Origin: Lachnospiraceae bacterium | GTDB taxonomy: Bacteria; Bacillota; Clostridia; Lachnospirales; Lachnospiraceae | Length of the DNA stretch: 64,000 nucleotides | Assembly: GCA_017558145.1 (NCBI GenBank) | Contig: JAFYWF010000067.1 | Span: 1-64,000 of the forward strand | Direction of reading: 5' to 3' | Shown: positions 56,363-64,000 of the stretch, in pieces | Layout: the number at the start of each line of letters is the position of its first letter | How positions within the stretch are numbered: position 1 is the stretch's first letter | The notes under the pieces: model-generated | What the model saw: the letters and a program-made list of their open reading frames with translations, nothing else | Told to the model about the DNA's origin: nothing | Databases searched by the model: none | Translations under genes and position numbers: made by a program

Positions 56363-57058
56363 ATGCAATTACAAAATAGCTTGGTGGAAGATATTCTTCC
56401 TTATGAAAAATTTGAAAAGTATGGACCGTCCAGTCTTACAGATGCAGAATTACTTGCTATTATTATTCGTACAGGAACAAAAGAACAAAATGCAGTAGCA
56501 TTAGGTTCGAAAATTCTTGGACTTGGTACTAATATTGGACAATCTAAGGGGATATTGTCTTTATTACATTTATCTTTGGAAGAATTAATGCAAGTGAAAG
56601 GGATTGGAAAGGTTAAAGCAATTCGTTTGAAATGTGTGAGTGAATTTTCAAAAAGAATTGCAATGGAAACTTTTAAATCAGGTATTCGTTTTGATAGTCC
56701 TGCAACTATAGCTGATTATTATATGGAGCAAATACGACATTTAGAAGTGGAACAAGTTGTTTTAGTTATGACAGATGGAAAAAATCAGTTTTTAAAGGAT
56801 ACGATTATTTCCCAAGGAACGGTAAATATGTCTTTAATATCACCGCGAGAAGTATTTTTAACAGCTTTAAAAAATCAAGCTGTAAATATTCTTTTGGTAC
56901 ATAATCATCCAAGTGGTGATCCATCACCCAGCAAAGATGATATTAATATTACAAAAAGAATTTATGAATCCGCACGGATCATGAATATCCCATTAGTAGA
57001 TCATATTATTATTGGGGATAATAAATACATGAGTTTAAAAGAGTTAGGATACTTATAG
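56363..57058 (+). CDS. radC: RadC-family protein (JAB domain)
   Basis: A 231-residue cytosolic protein. An N-terminal helix-hairpin-helix region (KYGPSSLTDAELLAIIIRTG, VKGIGKVKAIRLKC) precedes the JAB/MPN metalloprotease-like domain with the metal motif VHNHPSGDPSPSKDD. Despite its name, a role in DNA repair is not established. The ATG at 56363 is favoured because the family starts here; a GTG at 56315 is possible. GAGGGG lies about 12 nt before the ATG. It lies 15 bp before mreB. Confidence 0.94.
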   Translation: MQLQNSLVEDILPYEKFEKYGPSSLTDAELLAIIIRTGTKEQNAVALGSKILGLGTNIGQSKGILSLLHLSLEELMQVKGIGKVKAIRLKCVSEFSKRIAMETFKSGIRFDSPATIADYYMEQIRHLEVEQVVLVMTDGKNQFLKDTIISQGTVNMSLISPREVFLTALKNQAVNILLVHNHPSGDPSPSKDDINITKRIYESARIMNIPLVDHIIIGDNKYMSLKELGYL

Positions 57059-57073
57059 AAAAGAAAGGACAAA

Positions 57074-58087
57074 ATGATGGCAAATAATATATTTGGTATT
57101 GATCTTGGCACAAGCAACATAAAAATTTATAATCGAGCAGATGACTCTGTAATGGTAGAAAAAAATATGATTGCCATTGAAAACAAAAAGACATTTTTTG
57201 CATATGGAGATTCTGCATTTGAAATGTATGAGAAAGCACCTGGTAACATTGTTGCTTCCTATCCTGTAAGCAATGGAGTTATTGCTGATATCAAGAATAT
57301 GGAAACCTTATTGAAATATTTTATTAATGATATTTCAGGTGGATCTATTAAACCTTCGGACTATTATGTAGCAGTACCTACTGATGTTACAGAAGTAGAA
57401 AAGAGAGCTTTTTATGACTTGATTAAAGATGCTAATGTGAAAGCTAAAAAAATTATGGTAGTAGAAAAAGCTGTTGCAGATGGTTTGGGACTTGATATTG
57501 ATGTTAAAAATTCCCAGGGGGTTTTAATTGTGAATGTAGGATATGATACAACTGAAGTATCTATTCTTTCTTTAGGTGGTATTGTATTAAGTCGTCTTAT
57601 TAAGGTTGGCGGATTGAAATTTGACGAAGCTATTCGTACTGCTATTCGTAACGAGTATAGTTTATTAATTGGTGGAAAAACAGCGGAAAAAGTTAAGGTA
57701 AACTTACGCGAGTTAGAAAAAGCCGGAAAACCTGCAGTTGTATATGGACGTGATATCGTTAGTGGACTTCCAGTGGAACGTGAAATTCCAACAGCATTAG
57801 TTAGTAATGCATTAATCGAAAGCTTTAACACTATTATTGATAGTATTAAAGTGATTTTAGAACGTACTCCACCGGAATTAGGTGCAGATATTTATAAACA
57901 CGGTGTTTATCTTACAGGTGGTGCATCTCAGGTAAGTCATTTAGCCGGGTTAATGCAAAAGAGCACAGGACTGAAAGTTAATGTATGCGAAAATCCTATT
58001 GAGAGCGTAGCCAGAGGTTTATCAAAAGTAATTAAAGATGATAACTATAAATCTGTAGCGTATTCCATTGAAGGGATGGGAAGATGA
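57074..58087 (+). CDS. mreB: Rod-shape-determining protein MreB/Mbl
   Basis: Actin-like filament protein that guides lateral wall synthesis. The 337 residues show the actin ATPase motifs IFGIDLGTSNIKIYN (phosphate 1) and VLIVNVGYDTTEVSILSLGG (phosphate 2), and VYLTGGASQVSHLAG (adenosine). YFINDISGGSIKP and the amphipathic middle are typical of the MreB/Mbl/MreBH group. Which paralogue it is cannot be decided. AAAGGACA precedes the ATG. The TGA overlaps the mreC ATG. Confidence 0.95.
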   Translation: MMANNIFGIDLGTSNIKIYNRADDSVMVEKNMIAIENKKTFFAYGDSAFEMYEKAPGNIVASYPVSNGVIADIKNMETLLKYFINDISGGSIKPSDYYVAVPTDVTEVEKRAFYDLIKDANVKAKKIMVVEKAVADGLGLDIDVKNSQGVLIVNVGYDTTEVSILSLGGIVLSRLIKVGGLKFDEAIRTAIRNEYSLLIGGKTAEKVKVNLRELEKAGKPAVVYGRDIVSGLPVEREIPTALVSNALIESFNTIIDSIKVILERTPPELGADIYKHGVYLTGGASQVSHLAGLMQKSTGLKVNVCENPIESVARGLSKVIKDDNYKSVAYSIEGMGR

Positions 58088-58953
58088 GTCCTGTATTAAA
58101 AAGACCAAAGGAGAAATTTACGCTGCCAAGTAAATATCTCCTTTTTCTATTAACATGTATTTGTATTGGTATTATGATACTTTCTTTTAAAACTCCCAAT
58201 ATCAATACACCATTAAATTCTGTGGCAGGTATGGTGCTGATTCCTTTTCAGAATGGAATTGCCCAAGTTGGAAGCTGGATTACTGATAAATCGGATCAGT
58301 TATTAGAAATTAAAGATGTGTTGGCGGAAAATCAACGTTTAAAAGAAGAAGTTGATCGTTTAACTATCGAAAATACAAAATACCAGCAAGAGCGATATGA
58401 GTTAAATCAGTTACGTCAATTGTTAAAGTTAGACGAAGAATACTCTGAATATGAAAAAATCGGAGCTCGAATTATCAGTAGAGATTCAAATAATTGGTTT
58501 AGTTCTTTTACTATTAATAAAGGGAGTAAAGATGGTATTAAACTAAACTGTAATGTTATGGCCGGTAGTGGGTTAGTTGGTCGTGTTACTTCCGTAGGCC
58601 CTAATTATGCTAAGGTAACAAGTATTATTGAAGATAACAATAATACTAGTGGTTTGTTATTATCCACTGGCGATCATCTGATTGTAACAGGGGACTTAAC
58701 AACCATTCAAAAAGGAATGATTTCTTTTAGTAAATTAGTCGATAAAAATAATAAAGCTACCGTAGGTGATAAAATTGTTACTTCTAATATTAGTGAACAT
58801 TATCTTCCGGGTATTTTAATTGGTTATATCAGTAATATTGAAATAGATTCCAATAACTTAACAAAATCAGGCACTTTAACAACTGCTGTTGATTTTGAAC
58901 ATTTAGAAGATGTTCTTGTAATAATGGAATTAAAACAAACGGTAGAACAATAG
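58084..58953 (+). CDS. mreC: Rod-shape-determining protein MreC
   Basis: Bitopic membrane protein linking MreB to PBP2. The 289 residues have a short cytosolic tail, one membrane helix (LLFLLTCICIGIMILSF), and a coiled coil (LAENQRLKEEVDRLTIENTK). A beta-barrel domain follows, with ARIISRDSNNWFSSFTINKG, GLVGRVTSVGPNYAKVTSI and DKIVTSNISEHYLPGILIGY, all conserved. The ATG overlaps the mreB stop by 4 bp. Confidence 0.95.
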   Translation: MSPVLKRPKEKFTLPSKYLLFLLTCICIGIMILSFKTPNINTPLNSVAGMVLIPFQNGIAQVGSWITDKSDQLLEIKDVLAENQRLKEEVDRLTIENTKYQQERYELNQLRQLLKLDEEYSEYEKIGARIISRDSNNWFSSFTINKGSKDGIKLNCNVMAGSGLVGRVTSVGPNYAKVTSIIEDNNNTSGLLLSTGDHLIVTGDLTTIQKGMISFSKLVDKNNKATVGDKIVTSNISEHYLPGILIGYISNIEIDSNNLTKSGTLTTAVDFEHLEDVLVIMELKQTVEQ

Positions 58954-58968
58954 AAAGGAGGAATAGCA

Positions 58969-59487
58969 ATGCTTTCTGTATTAGTAAGCTCAATATTTCT
59001 AATCATTTGCTTCCTTCTTCAGAGTACCATATTTCATAGTTTAAGTATGGGTGGAATTATTCCTAATTTGATGATTATTTTAACTTCATCCTATGGTTTT
59101 ATGAGAGGAAGAAAAAACGGATTATTAATAGGTTTTTTTTCAGGACTTTTGATTGATATATTTTTTGGCGATATTTTGTGTTTTTATGCCTTGATTTATA
59201 TGTACATAGGATATTTAAACGGTGTATTTAAAAAAATGTTTTATCCCGAAGATATTAAGCTTCCCATTGCATTAATCATAGGAAGCGATTTACTTTACAA
59301 TCTTATTGTATATATTATAACTTTTTTCTTGCGGGGGAGATTTCAATTTTTTTACTATTTCCTTAACATTATTGTTCCGGAAATGGTATATACCATTATT
59401 GTTACATGCGCACTATATCCGTTGCTTTTAGTTGTTGAAAGATTATTAGAACGGAATGAAAAAGAAGGAGCTTCTAAAATTGTATAG
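58969..59487 (+). CDS. mreD: Rod-shape-determining protein MreD
   Basis: A 172-residue integral membrane protein of the elongasome with five or six helices (LVSSIFLIICFLLQSTIFHS, NLMIILTSSYGFMRGRKNG and others). The family motif GFMRGRKNGLLIGFFSGLL is visible. GAAAGGAGG lies 8 nt before the ATG, 15 bp after mreC. The end overlaps the likely start of the PBP2 gene. Confidence 0.93.
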   Translation: MLSVLVSSIFLIICFLLQSTIFHSLSMGGIIPNLMIILTSSYGFMRGRKNGLLIGFFSGLLIDIFFGDILCFYALIYMYIGYLNGVFKKMFYPEDIKLPIALIIGSDLLYNLIVYIITFFLRGRFQFFYYFLNIIVPEMVYTIIVTCALYPLLLVVERLLERNEKEGASKIV

Positions 59488-62374
59488 TTCTAAGAAACCT
59501 TCCACAAATGTAGAAACAAGTAAATTACTGATTTTGGCAATAAGCCTTCTTTTTGTGGGATGTATATTAATAACTCGAATTTTCAATCTGCAAATAGTAA
59601 ATGGAGCACAATCTTTAGAGGATTTTACTTTAAAAATCCAAAAAGAACGTTCTATTCCCAGTACACGTGGAAATATTTATGATCGAAACGGTAAAATTTT
59701 AGCTCATAATAAATTAGCATATAATGTTACCATTGAAGATGTTTTTGAATCCGGAAACGGAAGAAATGAATCTTTAAATGAAACTTTATTAAAAATGATT
59801 CATTTAATTGAAAAAAATGGTGATAAAATCAATGGAGACTTTAAAGTTATATTAGATGAAAATGGAAATTATGCCTATACCGTTACCGATACTAAGCTTC
59901 GTCGTTTTAAAGCAGATATTTATGGCTTTGCTGATCCCGGAGACATGAAATATGAGCAGGAAACAGCCACTGCGGAAGAGATGATGGCATATTTAGCCGG
60001 ATATTCTCGTTATGGTGTGGGTAAATCTATAGATCCTGCTAATCCAAGAGATAGTTTTGTTCTGGGAGAAGGTTATACCAAAGATGAAATATTAAAAATT
60101 GTAACTATTCGTTATGCTATGAGTGCTAATGGTTATCAAAAATTTATTCCTACTAATGTGGCCACTGATGTTAATGAAAAAACAGTAGCCAGTATTTTAG
60201 AAAATATTGAAAATCTACCAGGGGCAGCTATTCAAGAAGATACGATCAGGGTATATGAAGATAGTGTGTATTTTGCACATATTTTGGGCTATACCGGAAA
60301 AATTGATAAAGAAGATTTGGAAAATTTGAATTCAAATTTTTCGAATTCCGTAGGATATCAAGAAGAATATACATTAAATGATATTGTTGGTAAGACGGGA
60401 ATTGAAGAAACCATGGAAAGTTATCTACGCGGTGTAAATGGTAGTGAAACCATTTACGTGGATAATATGGGTAAGGTAATTGAGTCTACAGATCGAATAG
60501 AACCATTAGCCGGCAATGATTTGTACTTAAGTATTGATCATGATTTGCAAGTTGCCACTTATGATATTTTGGAACAAAAACTAGCAGGTATATTAGTAGC
60601 AAAAATTATTAATTACAAAAGTTATGTTGTTCCCGAATATCCAAGTGCGAGTTCTTTGTATATTCCTATTGATGATGTATATTTTGCACTTATTAATAAT
60701 AACGTTATTGATATTAATCGTTTTGATGACAAAGATGCAAAACAAAATGAAAATGCAATTTATCAGGCGTTTCAGAAAAAACAAGATAAAATTTTTCAAT
60801 CTTTGACAGAACAGTTGTATGAAAAACATACTCCGTATAATAAGTTAACAACAGAATATCAGATATACCAAAGTTATATCGTTTCTATGTTAAAGGAATA
60901 TGATGTCTTAATATCAAAGGAAATTGATACCAATGATGCGACATATATTGCTTGGACAAAAGATGAGGTCATCAGTTTAGGGGAATTTTTGGAATATTGC
61001 ATTTCTAAAAATTGGGTGGATGTATCTAAAATTAATTTAGAAAGCAAGTATGCTGACAGTGACGAAATATTTGACAGTCTTGTAGAATATATATTCGATA
61101 AATTACAAAGTAATACCACTTTTGCAAAAAAAATGTATAAATACATGATTAAAAATAACGACATCAGTGCTAAACAGGTATGTTCAATATTATTAGAACA
61201 AGAAATTGTAAGTATTACGGAAGAGGAAAAAAATAAGTTTTTAAACGGACATATATCTGCTTATAATTTTATGATATTTTTAATTGAAAACTTATATATT
61301 ACACCTGCACAGTTGGCATTGGATCCTTGTTCAGCTTCTGTAGTCGTAACTAATACAGAAGGAGAAGTGTTGGCATTAGTAAGTTATCCAAGCTATGATA
61401 ATAATAGATTAGCGAATAGTATTGACTCTGAATATTATACATGGTTGCAAACGGATTTAACGAAACCGCAGTGGAATTCTGCCACACAGCAAAGAACAGT
61501 ACCCGGATCTACCTTCAAAATGGTTTCTGCTACTGCAGCATTAGAAGAAAAAATTGTAACCACTAGTTCGCCAATTTTATGTAGAGGAATTTTTGATCGA
61601 TTTACAACAAATCAATATAAATGTTGGATCTATCCTTCAGCCCATGGAAACTTAAATGTTGTTGGTGGTATTGCCAATTCTTGTAACTGTTTCTTTTATG
61701 AAGTAGGTTACCAATTAGGAATTCATGGAGATACTTATAATAGTGATTTAGGTATTGAAAAGTTATATCAATATGCTGATTTATTTGGATTAAGTGAAAA
61801 ATCCGGTGTGGAAATTGAAGAAGCTACACCAGAGGTTTCCAAAGATTATTCTGTTATGTCTGCCATTGGTCAGGGGACTAATAACTATACTACCGTAGGA
61901 CTTGCCAGATATGTAACTACAATTGCCAATAACGGTACTTGTTATAATTTGAGTTTACTTGATAAAGTTACGGATTCTAATGGTAATCTTTTAAAAGATT
62001 TTTCACCAGAAATAAGAAATAAAGTAGAATTAAATAATTCAACATGGAAATCTCTTCATGAAGGAATGCGACAGGTTGTTGTTAAAAGAAGTGATTATTC
62101 AATTTTAGCAGCTAAAGGGATACAGGTTGCAGGAAAAACAGGTACTGCGGAAGAAACAAGAAAACGTGCTAACCATGCATTATTTGTAAGCTATGCTCCT
62201 TATGAAAATCCTGAAATTACAATAACAACTCGTATTGCTAATGGATATACTTCTAACTATGCTGCAAACTTGACAAGAGATATTTATTTATATTATTTCG
62301 ATGTAAAGGATGAGGATGCTATACTTTCAGGAACCGCATCTATGCCTGATGTTTCTGCTGCTGGTGGAGATTAA
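59480..62374 (+). CDS. mrdA: Penicillin-binding protein 2 with a large insertion in the transpeptidase domain
   Basis: Elongasome D,D-transpeptidase. The start chosen is TTG at 59480, 9 nt after AAGGAG, overlapping mreD by 8 bp and giving 964 aa; an ATG at 59456 has a weaker site. One membrane helix near residues 15-35 is followed by the dimerisation region (RSIPSTRGNIYDRNGKILAH) and the transpeptidase: Ser677 in GSTFKM, Ser734-x-Asn736 in NSCNC, and KTG at 886-888. Between LYLSIDHDLQ (about 350) and VVVTNTEGEVLALVSY (about 620) an extra ~230 residues, Asp/Lys/Ile-rich and without Cys clusters, interrupt the domain; normal PBP2 is 580-720 aa. Confidence 0.93.
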   Translation: MYSSKKPSTNVETSKLLILAISLLFVGCILITRIFNLQIVNGAQSLEDFTLKIQKERSIPSTRGNIYDRNGKILAHNKLAYNVTIEDVFESGNGRNESLNETLLKMIHLIEKNGDKINGDFKVILDENGNYAYTVTDTKLRRFKADIYGFADPGDMKYEQETATAEEMMAYLAGYSRYGVGKSIDPANPRDSFVLGEGYTKDEILKIVTIRYAMSANGYQKFIPTNVATDVNEKTVASILENIENLPGAAIQEDTIRVYEDSVYFAHILGYTGKIDKEDLENLNSNFSNSVGYQEEYTLNDIVGKTGIEETMESYLRGVNGSETIYVDNMGKVIESTDRIEPLAGNDLYLSIDHDLQVATYDILEQKLAGILVAKIINYKSYVVPEYPSASSLYIPIDDVYFALINNNVIDINRFDDKDAKQNENAIYQAFQKKQDKIFQSLTEQLYEKHTPYNKLTTEYQIYQSYIVSMLKEYDVLISKEIDTNDATYIAWTKDEVISLGEFLEYCISKNWVDVSKINLESKYADSDEIFDSLVEYIFDKLQSNTTFAKKMYKYMIKNNDISAKQVCSILLEQEIVSITEEEKNKFLNGHISAYNFMIFLIENLYITPAQLALDPCSASVVVTNTEGEVLALVSYPSYDNNRLANSIDSEYYTWLQTDLTKPQWNSATQQRTVPGSTFKMVSATAALEEKIVTTSSPILCRGIFDRFTTNQYKCWIYPSAHGNLNVVGGIANSCNCFFYEVGYQLGIHGDTYNSDLGIEKLYQYADLFGLSEKSGVEIEEATPEVSKDYSVMSAIGQGTNNYTTVGLARYVTTIANNGTCYNLSLLDKVTDSNGNLLKDFSPEIRNKVELNNSTWKSLHEGMRQVVVKRSDYSILAAKGIQVAGKTGTAEETRKRANHALFVSYAPYENPEITITTRIANGYTSNYAANLTRDIYLYYFDVKDEDAILSGTASMPDVSAAGGD

Positions 62375-62390
62375 ATAGGAGAAAATTTTT

Positions 62391-63068
62391 ATGAAGGATA
62401 AGATTATAATAAAAAAATTCCCAAACGGAATCAAATTATTCTTAGATTCAGAAATTACGTTTGAAGAATTACTAAATGAGATAGCTTACAAATTTAGTCA
62501 AAATAGGATGTTTTTCAGAGATGCAAAGCTTGCTGTTTCTTTTGAAGGTAGAGAATTGTCAGAAGAGGAAGAACGTTTAATCATTACTACAATACAATTA
62601 AATTCTGATATTAATGTTCTTTGTATTGTAGGGAAAAATGATGATACTGATAGAAATTTTGTTAAAGCTATTCAAAAGGTGGATTATCAACAAACTGATA
62701 ATTATGGCCATTTTTACCGTGGTACCCTAAAAAACAATCAAAAGATTGAAGTTGATTCAAGTATAGTAATTTTAGGGGATGTATATCCCGGTTCTTCTGT
62801 GACTGCTTCCAAAGATATTATAATTTTAGGTGGTCTCTACGGTGAAGCATATGCGGGAGTTGGTACAGATTCTTCGCATTATATAGTAGCGTTAGAAATG
62901 TCTCCTGAAAAACTTAAAATTGGAGAATTTCGATATAAACCTAATGAAAAATCAAGGTGGGGTATTAAACCTAAGGTACAACCGAAAATTGCATATGTAA
63001 AAGATGAGCATATTGTAACAGAACCTATTGCAAAAGATTTGTTGGAGCATTTACCTTTTTATAAGTAA
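62391..63068 (+). CDS. minC: Septum-site-determining protein MinC
   Basis: Inhibitor of FtsZ ring formation, brought to the poles by MinD. The 225 residues have an N-terminal FtsZ-binding domain (about 1-100) and the C-terminal right-handed beta helix with GDVYPGSSVTASKDIIILGG and GEAYAGVGTDSSHYIVAL. The N-terminal half is divergent, as usual in Firmicutes. AGGAG precedes the ATG, 16 bp after the PBP2 gene. Confidence 0.9.
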   Translation: MKDKIIIKKFPNGIKLFLDSEITFEELLNEIAYKFSQNRMFFRDAKLAVSFEGRELSEEEERLIITTIQLNSDINVLCIVGKNDDTDRNFVKAIQKVDYQQTDNYGHFYRGTLKNNQKIEVDSSIVILGDVYPGSSVTASKDIIILGGLYGEAYAGVGTDSSHYIVALEMSPEKLKIGEFRYKPNEKSRWGIKPKVQPKIAYVKDEHIVTEPIAKDLLEHLPFYK

Positions 63069-63142
63069 TGCATATGCTATAGTTCCCCCTATAGTTTCCG
63101 ACAGGACAATATTTCAGCTATTTGTGAAAGGAATATGAAAAT

Positions 63143-63937
63143 ATGTGTGAAGTTATTGTCATTACAAGTGGAAAAGGTGGTGTAGGTAAGACTACTACCA
63201 CAGCAAACTTAGGAAGTGGGTTAGCCGCTTTGGGTAAAAAGGTTGTCATGATTGATACCGATATTGGACTCAGGAATTTAGATGTTGTACTAGGGTTAGA
63301 AAATAGGATTGTATATAATCTGGTGGATGTTGTAGAAGGTGTTTGTCGAATTAAACAGGCATTGATACGAGACAAGCGTTATCCAGGATTATATTTACTT
63401 CCTTCAGCTCAAACAAGAGATAAAACAGCTGTAAATGAACAGCAAATGTTAAAGTTAATAGAACAATTGAAAAACCAATTTGATTATATTTTATTGGATT
63501 GTCCTGCCGGAATTGAGCAGGGATTTAAAAATGCAATTGTGGGCGCTAGTCGTGCCATTATTGTGACTACACCAGAAGTTTCAGCAATTCGTGATGCTGA
63601 TAGAATTATAGGATTATTAGAATCACATGAAATGAATCAAATAGATTTATTATTAAATCGAGTAAGATTTGATCTTGTTAAAAAAGGTGACATGATGTCT
63701 CCAAATGATGTAGTAGAAATATTAGGAATACCTCTCATTGGTGTCATACCTGATGATGAACAGGTAGTAATTTCTACTAATCAGGGAGAACCATTAGTGG
63801 AAACTGTTTCTTTAGCAGGAAAAGCTTATCGAAATATTTCACAACGTATTAACGGTGAAAAAATACCGATTGAATTGCCCAATTATGTTTCATTTTGGAC
63901 AAAAGTCACCGGTATTTTTCAAAAACCAACATCGTAA
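63143..63937 (+). CDS. minD: Septum-site-determining ATPase MinD
   Basis: Membrane-binding ParA-type ATPase that places MinC. Of 264 residues, the deviant Walker A is GKGGVGKTT (10-18), followed by DTDIGLRNLDVVLGLENR and the Walker B region ILLDCPAGIEQGF. The C-terminus (PNYVSFWTKVTGIFQKP) is the amphipathic membrane-targeting helix. GAAAGGAA precedes the ATG. The 74-bp gap after minC contains a small CTATAG...CTATAG repeat. Confidence 0.96.
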   Translation: MCEVIVITSGKGGVGKTTTTANLGSGLAALGKKVVMIDTDIGLRNLDVVLGLENRIVYNLVDVVEGVCRIKQALIRDKRYPGLYLLPSAQTRDKTAVNEQQMLKLIEQLKNQFDYILLDCPAGIEQGFKNAIVGASRAIIVTTPEVSAIRDADRIIGLLESHEMNQIDLLLNRVRFDLVKKGDMMSPNDVVEILGIPLIGVIPDDEQVVISTNQGEPLVETVSLAGKAYRNISQRINGEKIPIELPNYVSFWTKVTGIFQKPTS

Positions 63938-63973
63938 TAATTAAAATGAAATAGAGTAGAAAGGTAAAATTTT

Positions 63974-64000
63974 ATGAATACATTTAATTTGTTTAAAAAG
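63974..64000 (+). CDS. minE: Start of MinE (truncated by window end)
   Basis: Only nine codons (MNTFNLFKK) are visible. The position after minD, AAAGGT upstream of the ATG, and the FNLFKK start, like the MxxFDFF start of MinE, support minE. The rest is outside the window. Confidence 0.75.

Noticed and set aside
1..64000. A defence system, prophage, biosynthetic gene cluster or transposon in the window
   Set aside because: No restriction, nuclease-helicase, integrase, transposase, NRPS/PKS or phage structural gene was recognised; nearly all genes are core genes.

Overview
This 64 kb window is an AT-rich (by eye roughly one third G+C) Gram-positive chromosomal segment. It is densely packed with core genes, almost all on the + strand. 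The gene set points to an anaerobic member of the Clostridia, most likely Lachnospiraceae: Re-type citrate synthase, the electron-bifurcating transhydrogenase NfnAB, Rex, the sporulation pair yqfC/yqfD, SpoIIIE/FtsK, a class B sortase with BspA-type leucine-rich-repeat surface proteins, DUF4321 and DUF896 proteins, and zinc-ribbon membrane proteins. No tRNA, rRNA, CRISPR array, IS element or prophage was seen.

Region by region. 1-1736: the 3' part of leuS, closed by a probably bidirectional terminator. 1860-3061 (minus strand): a small island of two uncharacterised proteins and a Cys/Gly/Asn-rich small membrane protein. 3318-13349: a surface module of class B sortase, two LRR proteins with matching SPxTG-type sorting signals, and a subtilase without a signal peptide. 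13488-16886: Re-citrate synthase, a GntR/FCD regulator and NADP-isocitrate dehydrogenase, i.e. the oxidative citrate branch to 2-oxoglutarate, behind a promoter carrying a long palindrome. 17029-18975: an ABC-F ATPase on the minus strand. 19224-27060: rex, a coiled-coil protein, nnr, alr, a MazF toxin with no antitoxin, yebC, O-acetylhomoserine sulfhydrylase and a membrane protein. 27182-32222: a TepA/ClpP-like protein, ftsK/spoIIIE and a zinc-ribbon/chitobiase-domain membrane protein. 32332-36515: nfnAB, a zinc-ribbon membrane protein, rlmH, and a TM2 gene that forms its own cassette between duplicated terminators. 36631-40743: yqfC-yqfD-phoH-(degenerate pgpH)-ybeY, mostly overlapping. 40766-48913: a flippase, a membrane protein, two flavoproteins, proB, DUF896, 5-formyl-THF cyclo-ligase and miaB. 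49002-57058: mutS-mutL-miaA-ynbB-DUF4321-radC. 57074-64000: mreBCD, a very long PBP2, and minCD plus the first codons of minE.

Most genes are ordinary housekeeping genes in conserved order. The parts most worth a second look are: the sortase/LRR/subtilase module and the switch-like overlapping hairpins inside it; the Cys-rich peptide island; the PgpH homologue whose metal-binding HD motif is lost; the large insertion inside the PBP2 transpeptidase domain; the operator-like palindrome before the Re-citrate synthase operon; and the TM2 cassette, whose two flanking terminators differ by a compensatory base-pair change. All assignments rest on reading the sequence and on recalled family motifs; no database search was run.
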